A stretch of 64,000 nt of DNA from Sodiomyces alkalinus F11 (GCF_003711515.1 NW_021167080.1:442430-506429); one strand, 5' to 3'; positions 12,398 through 25,300 are shown, counted from the first letter of the stretch. A program made the numbers and translations. The notes: generated from the letters alone by a model not told the origin.

Positions 12398-13849
12398 CTG
12401 CCCCCTCTCTAACAGAGCTAGTCCCTTAGGCCTGTTTTATCCCCCTTACCAGGCAGAACGTGTATATAACTCTAGCCTTATATGAACTCCGCCGTCCGGT
12501 CGGCGCTTATAATTAGTCGGTACTTATAAGGCTATATACCTCTTTCTAAATATCACGACTTCTTTCCATGTATGATTAGGTAATCGGTAAACCGTTAGCG
12601 GTCATTACGTAGCCGACTCGCTTACTAATTACTATTCCCTTTTTAGCGTCTCGCGTAATAGCCGGCGATTACTCGCCGCGTTTTATAATATCGCGCTTAT
12701 CGCTATACCTTCCTTTATTATCGTGGTATATAGTATTACTAAATTTATTCTTACCGTTCTTTATACTTACTCCCTCTCCGGCCGGATTTATAACTAGGGC
12801 GACTATTCGCCTTACAGATAAAAGTTCTTATAGCTCCTCCGTAGTTATTCTTCTCTTTTTCTTTTTCCTTAGGTAATCTTTATTCTTTATATTACGTTTT
12901 AGTTTACTATATATTTATATTTATATCTGCATTATAGCCGAATAGTCGCTATTATTCCTATATTATTTCCTAATATCGACTAACCGCTATTATATCGCTT
13001 TTACTCGGTATCGCACGCGAGTTACGCCGTATACCTTATAATACCGATAATAGATAGCTAGGGAGTTTTTCTAATAATCCGCCTTATAGTCGTTATATAG
13101 CCTCTTTAGCTACCGATATTTATATAGACTATATTAACTACTCTAGTTCTAATATATATAGGTGCGTCGTCTATCTTCGCTCGTACTAGGCGTGTATATC
13201 TATAAGTTTATCCTTACTTTCGCCGAATATTCGGCTTCTAAATCGTTTAGATTCCGGACGGTCTTCTAGGAGCTACCTAGACTATTTAGAATTTCACTAC
13301 TAGCGTCCTTTAGAAGGAGGCTAACGAGGAGCTATCGCTAATCGGTTAACGCCGCTTCTATCTACGGCTTTAGGCCGTATATAAATAGTTCCGTAAGGCT
13401 TTAGATAAAGCTACTTATTCCCCCGCCGCCGCCACTACTAACCGCCTTATACTCGATAAGCTATTATTAATTCGGTCTTTATTAACTATTAACCTAATAA
13501 TATAGGTTTATACCTATTATTCGCCGTTCGGTCGGTATATACTAACCTCTTCTAGGTCGATAACCTCTAGGCCGATAAGGCCCGTTCCCTTATAGGGATG
13601 GGTACGCCCCCTAGGGACCGTAGCCTTATCACCTTTATCACGCTACGGCGTGCTGTCCGTGAGCTCCGGGGCGCGGCCCGTGATAGCGGTGGCTGCCGTG
13701 ACGTATATAACGTACGCCTTCGCCCTCTAATCTACTACCTCCCGGGCCCAGGCCTCGGGTTCCGCGATAAAAAGCGGTCTAAAACCGAATATTCGGCTAG
13801 CCGTGTTAATTAGGATACTCTCCTAACCTATACTATTATTCGATAATAG

Positions 13850-15530
13850 TAAGTGACCTAACCCTTTCGGCCTATCCGTGTAAATAAATACTCTCTTTAG
13901 AAGTCGGGGCCTCCCCTTAGAGTCCACTAAATAGAAAGCTAAGCTATACACTCCGCGACTTCTCGCCGCTCGGCTATTAAAGCCTTTTAGAGCCGGGGCC
14001 TAAATTCCGCCTAACGGCTATAATTTTAACCGTTCTACTAGCGTTAGGCTAATAATATCGACTTATATACCCGTATCGAGGTTAACGCTAAGCTCGACCT
14101 CGCGCCCTTCTCGGATAACGTACGCTACTCCTCGCGCGACATTACCGACTAGGACCTATTTCGGGGCTTCTACGGATATAGTGCTTACCCCTTATACTAC
14201 GCCGATCCGTTTCCCGGGCTATTAGGGATCTCGGTAATCTATATATTATCGTCGAGGGCTAAATCCCCCTAGACCTGAATATTACTTATATTAGCACTTT
14301 TCTTCGCTAAGCCTTTACCGCTATTTTTACGGTCTTTACTATAGTAGTCCTTAGACCGGTATCCCTTTTTACTATAGTTATAGTACTCCCTATTAAAGGG
14401 TTTATCTAACCTAAAGGTCTTTTAGGTGTTAGGCGTGGTTATCGACGATAAAGATTTCGTTACTTATTACTACCCCTTTAAGGTGCTTTCCGACCGTTTA
14501 GCGGACGGATACTATCCCCTTTATAACGGGTTATCCTTTTAATAGTAAGAGTAGGACCTTTTCCGGCTATCGGACCTATCGTTCGGGGAGTATATCTCCT
14601 AAAGTAACTACGCCTCCTACGCTACCGTGTAAGCCTCTTTAAGCTTAACCCGTTATTCGCGAAGCTTATCGCAGAACCGTGCGGGTAATCATCAAAAATA
14701 GTTATACGCACGCTCTTCGCTACCGTACGTCTTTTACCCTAATAGGCGATAGTAGTTATCCTATTATTCGAATAGCTTTATTAGCGTTATTTCGCCGATA
14801 ATACGTAACTTATATAGCTCCTCCCGGTAATAAAAGTGCTATAAATCGCGGGATAAGTATTCTCGCTAAATAAACACCTTAAAATCGTCCTATATAAGCG
14901 ATAACAGCTTCCGTTTATAGCTCCGCCACGATATCTAGTAAAAGCGTTCTAGCTTAGTTAAAGCCTATTTAATTAGCTAGAGTATAAGGGCCTTTACCCG
15001 AAAACGGTTCCCGGCCTTAACCGCGGATACTTAGTTGTTAATCTTAGTAACGGTCGCGTTCTCTCCTAGGGTCTTATAATTATAGACCGGTAGCTTCTTA
15101 TATTCGCGCTTTATCGCCGGACATTTAATAAGCCTTTATAGGATAGCTTTATTCTGCCTTTATATCTACTAGTTAAACTCTTACTGCTATTATACCTAAC
15201 GTGTTAGTAGAGCGAATAGGTTCTTAGTGGTTATCGGGGATAGTTCCCCTATACAGTCAGAGGACACGTAGCTCGCCGACTATGTAGCGCTCCTCGTCCG
15301 CTTAATATTAAGCCTCCGTGGACGACTATCCACGGATAACGTCCGCGTTTATACCGAACTAAGGGATAACGACGAGGCCGTATCGTTATTATTATCCTAT
15401 CAGTCCTAATACTCTTCGGTGCCTTAAATAGGCTTTTCTTGTTATACGCCTATATCCGCCCGCTCGGCGTCGGTAGTGCTTCATAAAGTCCGCTTTAGTA
15501 GTATCTTCGGCCCGGTAACCTTATAGGTAT
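13850..15530 (-). pseudogene. Gag and aspartic protease of the nested element, RIP-inactivated
   Basis: Gag forms the capsid of the virus-like particle and the protease matures it. On the minus strand, 14395-14341 reads a CCHC knuckle in the form CYNCxKKGHRSKDC with Cys residues turned into Tyr. Downstream, at about 14090-14040, lies VNLDTG(I)xVDIIS, the active-site motif of retroviral-type aspartic proteases (LDTGAxxDIIS). The gag N-terminal region fills 15530-14400. No polymerase motif follows. The remaining 1.4 kb to the 3' LTR (13849-12398) contains a Gly-rich stretch near 13440-13415 and no domain I recognise. Confidence 0.7.
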
Positions 15531-15545
15531 AGAAGTTAAAGAATT

Positions 15546-15777
15546 TATTAAGGAATAGGCTATAATACTAGGGAAAAGATACACCGTAACGGATAGTATA
15601 GTTCGGACTTAATAGTCGTATATTATTAAAACTTTAACTTAAGGAGGAAAAGGGACTTTTCCCCCTTTACGCTAACGTGGTAATTTAGTCTTGCCGAATA
15701 CTCGGCGATTCGAGCGTATCTCCGATCCTATATAGTGCTAATCTATAGTGTTACTTAGTTCCTTATAAGGTCTTTAT
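15546..15777 (-). repeat. LTR of the nested gag-protease element (5' LTR)
   Basis: A 232-bp direct repeat of 12175-12397. It begins TATTAAGGAA (TG changed to TA) and ends TTCCTTATA, followed directly by the second AGGTC copy at 15778-15782. A short indel near 15700 explains the length difference from the other LTR. Confidence 0.85.
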
Positions 15778-15782
15778 AACCT

Positions 15783-17250
15783 ATAATTAGGGGGTTATTA
15801 TACATGTTAGTGATATGGTCTCCCCTTATAGCGGTGCCGTCGGTGCCGTAAACTACCTCGTAAACTATTAAGAAGGTCGGTCTAGGCGGGGTAGTAGGCG
15901 GCCGTTGATTTGGATCTAGCGTACCTATTAGAAGGCGGGGGTTGTTACGGTGATTCCCTGGTAGTTGGCTGTGTACTGCTAAGGGTTATGCCTGCAAGGT
16001 GCTGCTATCGTGATAGTCCTCGTAGAAGACTACCTGGCTTAAGATAACTAAGCTGCCTTTTGGTTCCACGATATCGCCTATAGGTATTTAAACGCGGTAT
16101 AGGTGCTCCCCTTTAAATCTAATAAGGATACGCTTTTCTGCGCGGGCGTTAAGCTTATAAGACTTTACCCTAATCTCGGGGGGAATATAAATAAAGACTC
16201 TATAGCCGAGGGTTCTTAAATAGTGAATAGGTGGCTTATTATCGTAGTAGGCTTAGTAAAGGGTCTTTTTATCGTGGATTACGGAGGTGGCCGTAATATT
16301 ACTAATATACACAGAACTACGGAGGATCTATGGCTATAGACAATAGGGGATATTAGCACCGACTACTATTTTCCTGCCCTTATCGAGGATAGCGCGGATA
16401 AACCTTTCCATAACGCCGTTCTATTCGTGGCCGTAAGGAGGGCTACTTAAGAAAGAGGTGCCTTAGGCTTAGGAGTTATAGCGAAGACCGTTACTAAGGA
16501 ACTCCCCCGCGTTATTAGTATATATATACCTTATAGGTTATCCCTAGCAGTTACTATACGAGGTCAGGGCGTTAAGGAGTAGGCGGCCGAGGTCTCTTTT
16601 AGTCTTTAAAGTCAGGAGGCCTTTCTTCCAGGAGGCGTTATCCGTTATACTAAGGCCGAATCTATCTCTCGAGGGTCTAATAGGCTTAAGCTCGAAGATA
16701 TCGATATACTAAAGCTCCCCTATATATAGCGCGGGGGCGGGGGTCCTTAGGGCTATATCTAAGGCTATAGGAGAGGTCGTAGACTGTATAGGGTTAGCCG
16801 CCGATCCTAGCGGCTTCTAGGGTATTCTTCGTGATTTTAACGGTTTTACGGAGGTCCCTATAGTTAACGTGACTAAGGCGTTAGTGCTATAGGCGTGCCT
16901 ATAGTGTCTATAAGGTTACCACTCTAGTTTACGGATAGTCGAGTCGTTAGTCGGCAGGTTATGCTTCTTCTAGTTAGGGCTTATTAGGCTATGCCTTGCT
17001 TAGCGGTGCCCTAATAGGTAGCGTTATTATAAAGGGTAATAGGCTCGTGGCTATAATAGAATTAGGTGCGATATGGAAGACGGCTATAGAATCGCTAGGG
17101 TAGCTAAGAAAGAAGCCGCGAGTGCTTATATCGGTAGTGGCGATACCCTTGCCTGCTTTATTATATAGGACGTTACGGTCTAAATAACCTCCCCCTACGT
17201 ATATTATCTCCCTTAATATTATATTAATATAGAGGCCGGGGATATAAACC
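15783..17250 (-). pseudogene. Copia integrase, RIP-inactivated
   Basis: The minus strand reads the copia integrase. The best landmark is at about 16535-16500, IYTNNAGEF, the DNAGEF catalytic block with the first Asp changed to Asn. The same block occurs at about 51385-51415 in the plus copy. The region ends at 15783, the target duplication of the nested element. Stops from Trp and Gln codons are frequent. Confidence 0.7.
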
Positions 17251-17259
17251 GTTCTTTAT

Positions 17260-19160
17260 AGGATAACGACCTTCTTTTTACTATTAGGGCTTTATAGGTA
17301 TGCCTTGGCTACCCCGATATAGCTGGGCTTGATAGTACTATTCGCGGTGATAATCTGGAACTGGTTTTGTTCGGGGATTTCTTTATAGTTGATATAGGAT
17401 TTAAAATCGCCTACAGAATATAGTAAGGCGCCGGAATCCTATAGCTAGCGGTTATAAATATGCGTTCTATTGCCTTAGAAGACTTGTTCTACGAGGGTTA
17501 CTAGAGGGCCGTTAACCCTGGGTTCTTCTATAGCGGTATCGGTGCTACTATAGGCTTAGTCGGTAGGGACCTCGGCGTGAGGTTTACTATCCGTTGCCCC
17601 CCGCCCGTTGATTGCACTGTTATAAGTATCGGTGGCGGTTTAGGCGGGGGGCTTAGGTACGGGGTTAACGGGGATATCCCCGGGGTAAATCGTTAGATCC
17701 TTAATATCTGTAAAAGGGGTGCCTTAGAGATAGTCTTAGTATAGACCTTTAAGTTGCACTAGCGCTTATAGACAAGCGCGGCTAGTGAAAACGCCGTTAT
17801 TATTGCCTAGATAATCTTCTAAGCTATTAAGGGCGTTATTGGCTCCCTTGTTAGTGTTGGTGTAGTAGGCGTGGTTGTTATTATTACGGTCGTTACCGCC
17901 GTTATTACCTCCGCCGTTGTTGTTGTTGCGGCTATAGCCTCCGCGGCCATTCCCTCTTCCTCCTTGGTTATTATGCCTGGGGCTACTAGGCGAGCCGTAA
18001 TCCTCTATTTTATATATTTCCGGCCAAGGGCAGTTCGGGGTTATGCAGGGCTTATATCGGTTATTTTAGGCAGCGTTGGATTATTCCTTGGATCCACTGC
18101 CTTGTTGGTCGTTATTAGGGTTCCCTTAGCGAGAGCCGCGGCGGTTATTATTATTATTATGGCTTTATTTCAGTATCTCTTATTCCTGTTCTAGAAGCTT
18201 ATCGGTTATAATAAAGATATCGTAGGCTTTTTCCTTATCCTTCTTTCTATAAAAACGCCAGTTATCTTTATAGAATCGATAGGTTCTAGACAGGCCGTTA
18301 ACGATATTAGCAGCTATTAGCTTATTAGGATAGCTGCTACTAACTAATAGGAGAGTATCGCGGAGGTCTTTATACTTAGAAAGATACTAACCTATTAACT
18401 TGAAGGACTATAGCTTTAGGTCGGAGGCCTGCTTACTAGTAGAGATCTAAATCTCGATATCTAACGGCTTATACTCACTAAGGCGCTTCGAGATTTTCTA
18501 GGGATGCTTAATATCTTTAACCTGTCTTTTAACGGCTCGATCCAGGGTTAATAGGAGGAAAAGGCGTGACTTATCGCGCTTAGTATAGTTAACCTGATAG
18601 TATAGGAGTCGGTTCTTCTAGTTCTTTTATAAGGCCTATAGGTCTAGTATAGGTGTAGGAGCAGCAGAATGGGTAGAATCTGCTGGTTCTGGCTTTAGTG
18701 CCTTAGGCTTATAGATATAATAATCTTCGAGGGTAGGAGCCTGGCTTTCGATACGAGCTTAGCCCTAGATATAGTGCTATAGGTTAAGGTCCTTAGCGCG
18801 TCATTAAGCTTCGATAATCTAAGTAACGTAGTTAGATCGGCATTTAAGAAGAGGTCTATTATAAGAGAGGGCGTTGGAGGTTATCCTAGCAGGGGAGAGG
18901 TATAGGTAAGGAGATTAAAAAGAGGTGGCGGAGAAGATAGAAAGGGGAGGAGGGTGAATCGACGGTTAGCGATAGCTTTAAGCCTAGGTAGGCGAGCGGT
19001 TTAGTAATAGCTTTTAGCCTAAGTAAGCGAGCGGTTAGTGATAGCTTTTAGCCTAGGTGAGCGAGCGGTTAGTTTGCTTCTTCGACGCCTGGGTAGGCGT
19101 TAGCGAGGTTATTAGGTGGGTAGGAGGGCGTAACGCTATAGCACTAAAACTAATCGCGAG
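17260..19160 (-). pseudogene. Copia gag, RIP-inactivated, Asn/Gly/Arg-rich C-terminal part
   Basis: The minus strand reads the gag half of the copia polyprotein. It matches the plus copy (48440-49600), where a helical capsid-like region containing LTLDRAVKWEIKG is better preserved. At about 18180-17860 the coding strand is rich in AAT and GGC codons and forms an Asn/Arg/Gly-rich low-complexity tail. This produces a long but meaningless open frame (107 codons) on the opposite strand. No typical CCHC knuckle is obvious. Limits are approximate. Confidence 0.6.
18967..19072. repeat. 35-bp tandem triplication in copia leader/gag
   Basis: Three imperfect copies of a unit containing TAGC(T)TTTAGCCTA and GCGAGCGGTT start near 18967, 19002 and 19036. 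The plus-strand copia copy has only one such unit (near 48255-48300), so the array expanded in this copy. Confidence 0.65.
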
Positions 19161-19227
19161 CTAGGCGGTGGTTCGATTTAGAAGCTATCTAAAGCTTTAA
19201 TTTAAAAAGAATAGCAGGAACACCACT

Positions 19228-19486
19228 TACTACTATATAAAAACATAAGATTAACCTAGTATGGTTATATAAGGAGATTACGTTAATTAAAGAGCTAAGG
19301 TCGATATCTAGTCAGGACGATACGGGCCAGGGTACTTAAGCAGAACGGTTTCCCTCTATAAACACCGTTTGTTTAATATATCTACGCCCGAAGAGTCCAC
19401 CGTTTTTATACCGACGATTTTCTATAGGACTAGTTATCAGACCACGGCTATATAAGGCTGATATAGTTATGCGTTATACGTTTATA
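19228..19486 (-). repeat. Copia 5' LTR
   Basis: A direct repeat of 9980-10233 that also matches the plus copia LTR. On the minus strand it begins TATAAACG, where the unaltered plus copy at 47835 has TGTAAACG. The left edge at 19228 is approximate by a few bases because the end is RIP-altered. Confidence 0.8.
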
Positions 19487-20961
19487 GCAGTGGGAGTGGT
19501 TAGTTTTAGGTTATATAATATATATATATGCCTTATATAAGCTTTAGACGTTAATGGAGGGGTATATAAGTAAGGGGTAGTATAGTAAGAGATAGTGATG
19601 AATTGAGGCGATGGGAAACGATTCGGAAATAATTCGAAATTCATTTAATATGGATTTATACTCGGAAATAGATGCTAATAGTGAGATTTAGTAAAGAGAG
19701 GACTTACTAGAGCCGGAAAGTTAAGAAGACGACTTTTATAATCTAAGAATCGTTAAAAATAAGAATCTAAGACTATATCTTTATAGACTCTATCCTAATC
19801 GCTAACCTCTCCGAGATATAATCCAGAAAATCGAGTATAGCAGGTATATATACATAGAACCAGACCTTATAGTATTATTTACTTATATAGACTAGGTCCT
19901 ATTAGAGGTGTAAAATAACCTAATTCTTATTTCTACTATAGCGTATACTAATAGAAGACTAGCCCCGGGCACTCGAGCTACAGAAGTGTAAAAAGTCCTA
20001 TATACAGCTAGGATTCCTAAGATACATCAAAACTATATTAGGAGTATAGCGATTATTATTCTATTTAATACCCTAAATAATAAGGAGAAAAGTACTCTAT
20101 AGAAAGTAGTAAGTAATACCTATCTTGGCTTTATTTATAATAAGTATTAATATACTCTAATCTAGATCTAGTATAAGATAGCTCGGAAATATCCTACCTC
20201 TCGAACTATAAGTGCTATACTAAGAGACGCCCGTATCTAGCGATATATATACACCTATTAAGGCGGGAAAGCCTATTAATATCTTCCTACTACGGACTTC
20301 TATCACGACCGTGTTACTCCTTAATTACTTAATTAAATTATTTAACGAAGAGTATAAGTAAAAGACCTTATTTTATAGAAGAAGGCTATTAGGTAAGTTA
20401 GAACGTGTATTAGAATACCTTTAAAAGCAGAATTAACAGAGTTTTAGATAGACTTAAGTAGTGTAAGCGAGATTTAGTAGAAAGTCGGTATATATAAGGC
20501 CGGAGAAAATATATACACTAGTAATAGATTCTAGCGGCTACTACGTAAGTATTAGCTATAAGATCTAATATTATTCGAGGGTATTTCTAACTAATTAAAG
20601 TATCTTATAGACTTTTAATGATATTATATACGATACTAGTCTTAGATACTAGCGGATATACCACGTCGCTATTAAGTTATTATTATTCTATCGATCTTCT
20701 ACCCTTATCTAGATCTTATTCGATAGACTCTTAATCCTATAGTATACGGAATTCTCACGAATCCTGATAAGATATACTACTTTTGCGCGATGAATCGTAG
20801 AAAAAGACGGACTTATAGTATATAAATCCAGAAACGACTCGGAAACGATTCGGAAACAATTTAAAAATATTTAGAGATATTCAGAAATATTCACAAAATA
20901 TTTCGGAAACGATTCGGAAATAATTTAAAAGACCTATACTAATATTCTAAAATGGATAAAG
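19487..20961 (+). pseudogene. Unidentified RIP-altered unit F, left part
   Basis: This DNA was split by insertion of the chromovirus at 20962. One plus-strand frame from about 19640 onward is mostly open apart from RIP-type stops, but I recognise no domain. A motif of the form CGGAAACGATTCGGAAA recurs (about 19616, 20828 and 20903) and appears again, in both orientations, in the right part. A resemblance to tyrosine-recombinase or DDE transposase genes was considered, but no catalytic motif could be seen. It is followed by the TAAAG target duplication (20957-20961). Confidence 0.4.
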
Positions 20962-21537
20962 TGTTACGACGGCTTCCGGTCCTCTATAGTATAGCGGACG
21001 ATAGGGGACTAGCGTTAAGGTTTTAGTTTAAAATAAGAAGAGGATATTAACTAAAGAGTAGTAACTATCGTTTGTAGTGGTCTGGTCGTAGTTACGTCGT
21101 AAAGACTAGGCGTCTTCTTTATAAGGTAGAGTTAAGCGTAGAATAATAGTCTAGGTAAAGACTTAGATTAATCGATATCTTATTCTCTAGTAAAAGTAAG
21201 ACCTAGGATACTCTGGTTTATATAGACGAGCGTTAATAGTCCTAGCCACCCTCGTGATAACCGCGTAGTATACGAGGTTACCGTGACTCTATAGTATTTC
21301 CACGGGTTTAGTATTAATCCCTTAGGCTTAGTGCTAATCCTTTTCCTAGAGGCGTGAGCCTACCCTTCGACGTATACTAACGCCTTCCTCGTATTAATAT
21401 ATGTGCGTTACCACGTGATCCTCCCTAAGTTATCCTTCCTTAACTATACCCTAGTACGCTGCCCGCCCTAGTATATTATATACTAGCATATCCTTTACGC
21501 TAATATATATTAGGCCTGTTAGCCGCTAGCCGTAATA
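20962..21537 (-). repeat. Chromovirus 3' LTR (left)
   Basis: A 576-bp repeat with inverted ends TGTTACG and CGTAATA (CGTAACA before RIP). It is heavily RIP-altered to its end, unlike the right LTR, whose last 130 bp keep several CA and TG dinucleotides. Confidence 0.9.
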
Positions 21538-22318
21538 TTACCTCTCCTCTTCTAAGTGCTATCCTAGCGGTCGTATAAGTAGGTCGCCTTCCCTAGGTTA
21601 ACTACTCCCTATTTCTCTCTTTTTCTTTATAGCTAACTATTATATCCGACCGTGTATAGAAACGTTCCGTTCGTCCCTCTCCTTCGCGTAAGACTTAGCA
21701 GCGCTACGCCTTAATCGCGTGAATTAATTCCGCGGGTTTTAACGTTATGCCTTATTCCTTTTACTCTTCCCGCGGCTTTACTTATCGTATAATCGAATCT
21801 TCTTCTAGATATCGCGAATACGTTTGTTAAGGGCGTTCGTGTGACGGCTCGGGGGTTTCCTTATCGTCGGGTAGGTTACTAACTTCTTCCTAGGTTTTTT
21901 ATTTTTTATTCTGATTAGTTCTTAGTACGTCGTTTTACCACGGAATTTTCTCGTTTATCGGCTGGCGAAAAGGAGGCCGAATAGCAGCTTCTCGAGGCTT
22001 AGTAGAAGCTTAACGAGTCGGTAGCCCGCTTAATTCGCCTTCGCAGCCAGAAGGCTTCTCTACAGGAGAAAGGGGTCGCTCTTACTACCGCGAGCAGCGG
22101 CGCGCTCGATACCCTTAAGGGTGCTACTCGTAAGGAGTCCGAAACGGTGGTTAATACGTAAGCGGCGGGTGCTATTAATATAATTAACTAGAATCTAATT
22201 TTAGTATAGGATATAAGTGATTTTTCCGATATTAATTTTACGTAGACCGCGGCGTCTAGTTCCGGGTCCTAATAGTGTTTTATCGGTATTACTTTAGGAG
22301 TTACTTATAATAGATTAG

Positions 22319-25300
22319 GTTTTCTTTAGGTTCCTATATATTATCGCCGTGGTCGTAGTTTTTCTACTTAATAAAATATTCAGTGCTATCTAGAGTCTCT
22401 CGGTGGTCGAGAATTTATTCTGCTTTATATATATCGCTAGTATGGACCACGATCGTGTCTTATATTATTTTTGTATTCTTTAGTGCTAGTTTAAGTAGTG
22501 AAATATAGAAATTGTTATGTATCCTTATTATCGGAGGTAATAATAGGATATAGTTTATATCTGATTTTTTCTCTAGGATTTCGAATAGTCCTAGTTTTTT
22601 AAAATCTATTTTATCGCTTAGTCGTTATATTTTTATATTTTTGCGAATAAGGTAGACGCGGTCCCCCCTTAAAAGGGTTAGTCCCTTAATCCTTAATTAA
22701 GTCGCGTACTTACTTATTCGTGTTCTGACTATCTCTAGGTCGGTTCGTAGTTCTTCGTGTAGTTTTTTTATACTTTTAACTATTTTTATTACTTTTAGCA
22801 TATCTAGTCCTTCTAAAGGTTTCCTAAATACTATCGGATTATATCCGTAGTTTACTTCGAATAGTGTTTTCTTTATTAACTCGTTTAACGAGCTATTATA
22901 TACGAATTATATAAGCGGTAAGTACTACACCTAATTATCTTACCCGTATCCTATATAGTATAGTAAGTATTATTCTAGGATTTAGTTTATAATTTCGGTT
23001 TATCCATCGGTTATAGGGTAAAATACTACGAAGTACTTATATTTCGCCCCTAGCTAGCTTATAACTGCTTTCTAGAAATTACTAGTAAATAATTTATCTT
23101 TATCTATAATAATCTTATATAGTATACCGTGATCCCGGATTAAGCGGTCGAGAAAGATACTAACTAGTTCCTCTACTATAGTGTTTTTAATATATAGAAT
23201 ATAAAGAGTGTATTTCGTGAATCGGTTAACGATTACGAATACGCTATTATAAGCGATTCTTATTACCGGATCTTTAGATATCGGAAAACCTGTCACGAAG
23301 TCTATTATAATCGATTCCTAAGGTCTATTTACTACTAGTAGTGGCTTTAGTAGTCCGTAAGATTTATATCGGCTGCTTTTTGCTTTCTAGTAAATATTAT
23401 AGTTACGAATAAAGTCCCTAACTCGTTCTTTAGTTCCTATATAGCTGTATTATTATCGTAATCGGCGGTAAGTCTTATAAACTCCTTAATATCTATATAG
23501 TAGTAAGGCGTATACTTTTTTAAACGTAGTATCGATTATCCGATTAATATTATTTATTTCTCTGTTTTTAAGGGTAAGAGCTTCTCCTTCCTATTAGAGT
23601 ATAGCTTATAGTTTAGGTGATTTATTAGGTGTTCCTAGTTAGCTAAGTACGTCTACGCGACTATTTTCGCTTTCTTTTATATATTGAATATAGAAGTTGA
23701 ATTCGGATAGGAATTCTGCCTATCGGATCTATTATTTATTAAGAACCTTAGTAGTAGTGAATTATATAAGGTTATTATAATCCGTATAGACCTATACCGG
23801 GTGTTTTATTCCTAATAGATACGGTCTCTATTCCTTAAAGGCTTCGATAATAGCTATTAGCTCTTTATCGTGGATCTAATAGTTAAGTTCTAGTCCACTA
23901 AGTTTCTTAGATATAAAGGCTATAGGATATAGTCTTCCTTCTACGTCGCGTTATCCGAGTTATACTCCTAGAGCCTAGTCGGATACGTTTATTTCGAGTT
24001 CGTATTCTTTATCGGGGTTTAGTATTACTAAGATAGGTTCGCTAGTAACCCTTCCTTTAAGGGCTTAGAATACTTCTTCTATTCTTTCGTTCTATTCGAA
24101 GTCGAGCCCTTTTTTAGTTACTTTAGTTAAGGGGATAGTAATCTTACTATAGTTCTTAATAAACTATTAATAGTAGTTAATACGTCCGAGGAAATATTAA
24201 ATATCGCGAATATTCTACGGCTATAGTTACTTAGAGACGTATTAGATTTTCGCCTTATCTATACAGATTTCGTTAGGTTGTATCGTGTATCCTAAAAAGT
24301 TAACTTCTTATATATAGAATTATACCTTTTCTGGTTTAATTAGTAGGTCGGCGTCTTATAGGAGTTATAGGATTATATGAATATATTATCGGTATTCTTT
24401 AAGTATTTTAGAGAAGATAAGGATATCGTTTAGGTATACTATAACGAAGTGGTCTAGATACTTCCTTAGGATATCGTTAATAAGCGTTTAGAATAATACC
24501 GGCGTATTTATTAATCTAAAGGGTATAATTAAGGTACTCGAAATATCCTCGCTTTATTCGGAATACTATTTTCTACTCTTCTCTTTCCTTAATCCTAATT
24601 AAGTTATAGGCTCCTTTTAAGTTAAGTACTATAAACTATTATACTCTAACTAGCTAATCTCGTATCTCCGAGATAAGAGGTAGTAGGTAACGGTTCTTAA
24701 TAGTTATATCGTTAAGTTATCGATAATCGATATATAGTCGTAGTTTACCGTTTTTCTTTAGTATAAATAGGATAGGGTATCCTACTAGTAACTATAATAC
24801 TCTAATATAGCCTTTTACTAGTATTTCTTTAAGATATTCTTCTAAGGTATCTAATTCCTTTTAATTTAGTCCGTAGATTAGAAAGAATTTCGGGTATATA
24901 CCCTCCTTAAGGGGTATCTCATGATCGTAGTACCAATATTTCGGTAATCCAGTCTCTAGATTTTCGGTAAATAGCTTTCCGTATTTACGGTATTCTAGTA
25001 ATACCTTAGCGAGGCTATTATAATCGCCTTCTACGAGTCCTCTCTCTACTTAGATAATCTAATAGATTCCTTTAATAATATTTATTACGCGTCGGTTATC
25101 GTGCCGTCGCTATTATCTTAACGTTTTTCGGTCTCTTCTCGCCTTAGTCCCTAACTTTTAGTGGCTATTTAAGTGTCCCTAAGGCTCCTTTATCGGTAAG
25201 CTTTTCTGCTATTTTTAACGGATATCGGGATCGGGTAAGGTTTCCTTTATAGTCTTTTACTTACTCTCTAATCTCCATTAAAGCTAGCTAAGCTTCTAGT

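Larger units (their letters stand above)
12175..15777 (-). mobile_element. Nested non-autonomous LTR element with gag and protease only
   Basis: A 3.6-kb LTR element inserted into the copia pol gene. Its LTRs are 12175-12397 and 15546-15777. It is flanked by a perfect 5-bp duplication AGGTC (12170-12174 and 15778-15782). The plus-strand copia copy shows the empty site at about 52171-52184, where the duplicated sequence occurs once. A purine-rich tract on the minus strand (complement of CTGCCCCCTCTCT, 12398-12410) beside the left LTR sets minus orientation. Inside I can read a gag zinc knuckle and an aspartic protease motif, but no reverse transcriptase, RNase H or integrase. The internal region is only 3.15 kb, too short for a full pol gene. 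It probably depended on a helper element. Confidence 0.8.
9980..19486 (-). mobile_element. Ty1/copia retrotransposon, minus strand, interrupted by a nested element
   Basis: A full-length but RIP-killed copia element. On the minus strand the order is 5' LTR (19486-19228), leader and gag, integrase, reverse transcriptase with RNase H, then 3' LTR (10233-9980), the copia order. A second copy lies on the plus strand at 47835-52947. A 3.6-kb LTR element (12175-15777) sits between integrase and reverse transcriptase. Without it the element would be about 5.9 kb. A purine-rich tract (AAAGGGGAG on the minus strand, next to 10234) is the likely polypurine primer site. Flanks GTAGG (9975-9979) and GCAGT (19487-19491) agree at four bases if one C to T change is allowed; this is not a secure target duplication. 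Confidence 0.85.

Noticed and set aside
17871..18194. Open frame of 107 codons on plus, hydrophobic, membrane-like
   Set aside because: It is antisense to the Asn/Gly/Arg-rich part of copia gag. The Val/Ile richness is only the complement of AAT/GGC repeats.
19640..20961. Possible tyrosine recombinase (Starship captain, DUF3435) or DDE transposase in unit F
   Set aside because: I could not find the catalytic residues of either family, so no function is given.
23072..23296. A free-standing 74-codon gene
   Set aside because: It is the integrase core of the chromovirus pol, open only because RIP made no stop in it.
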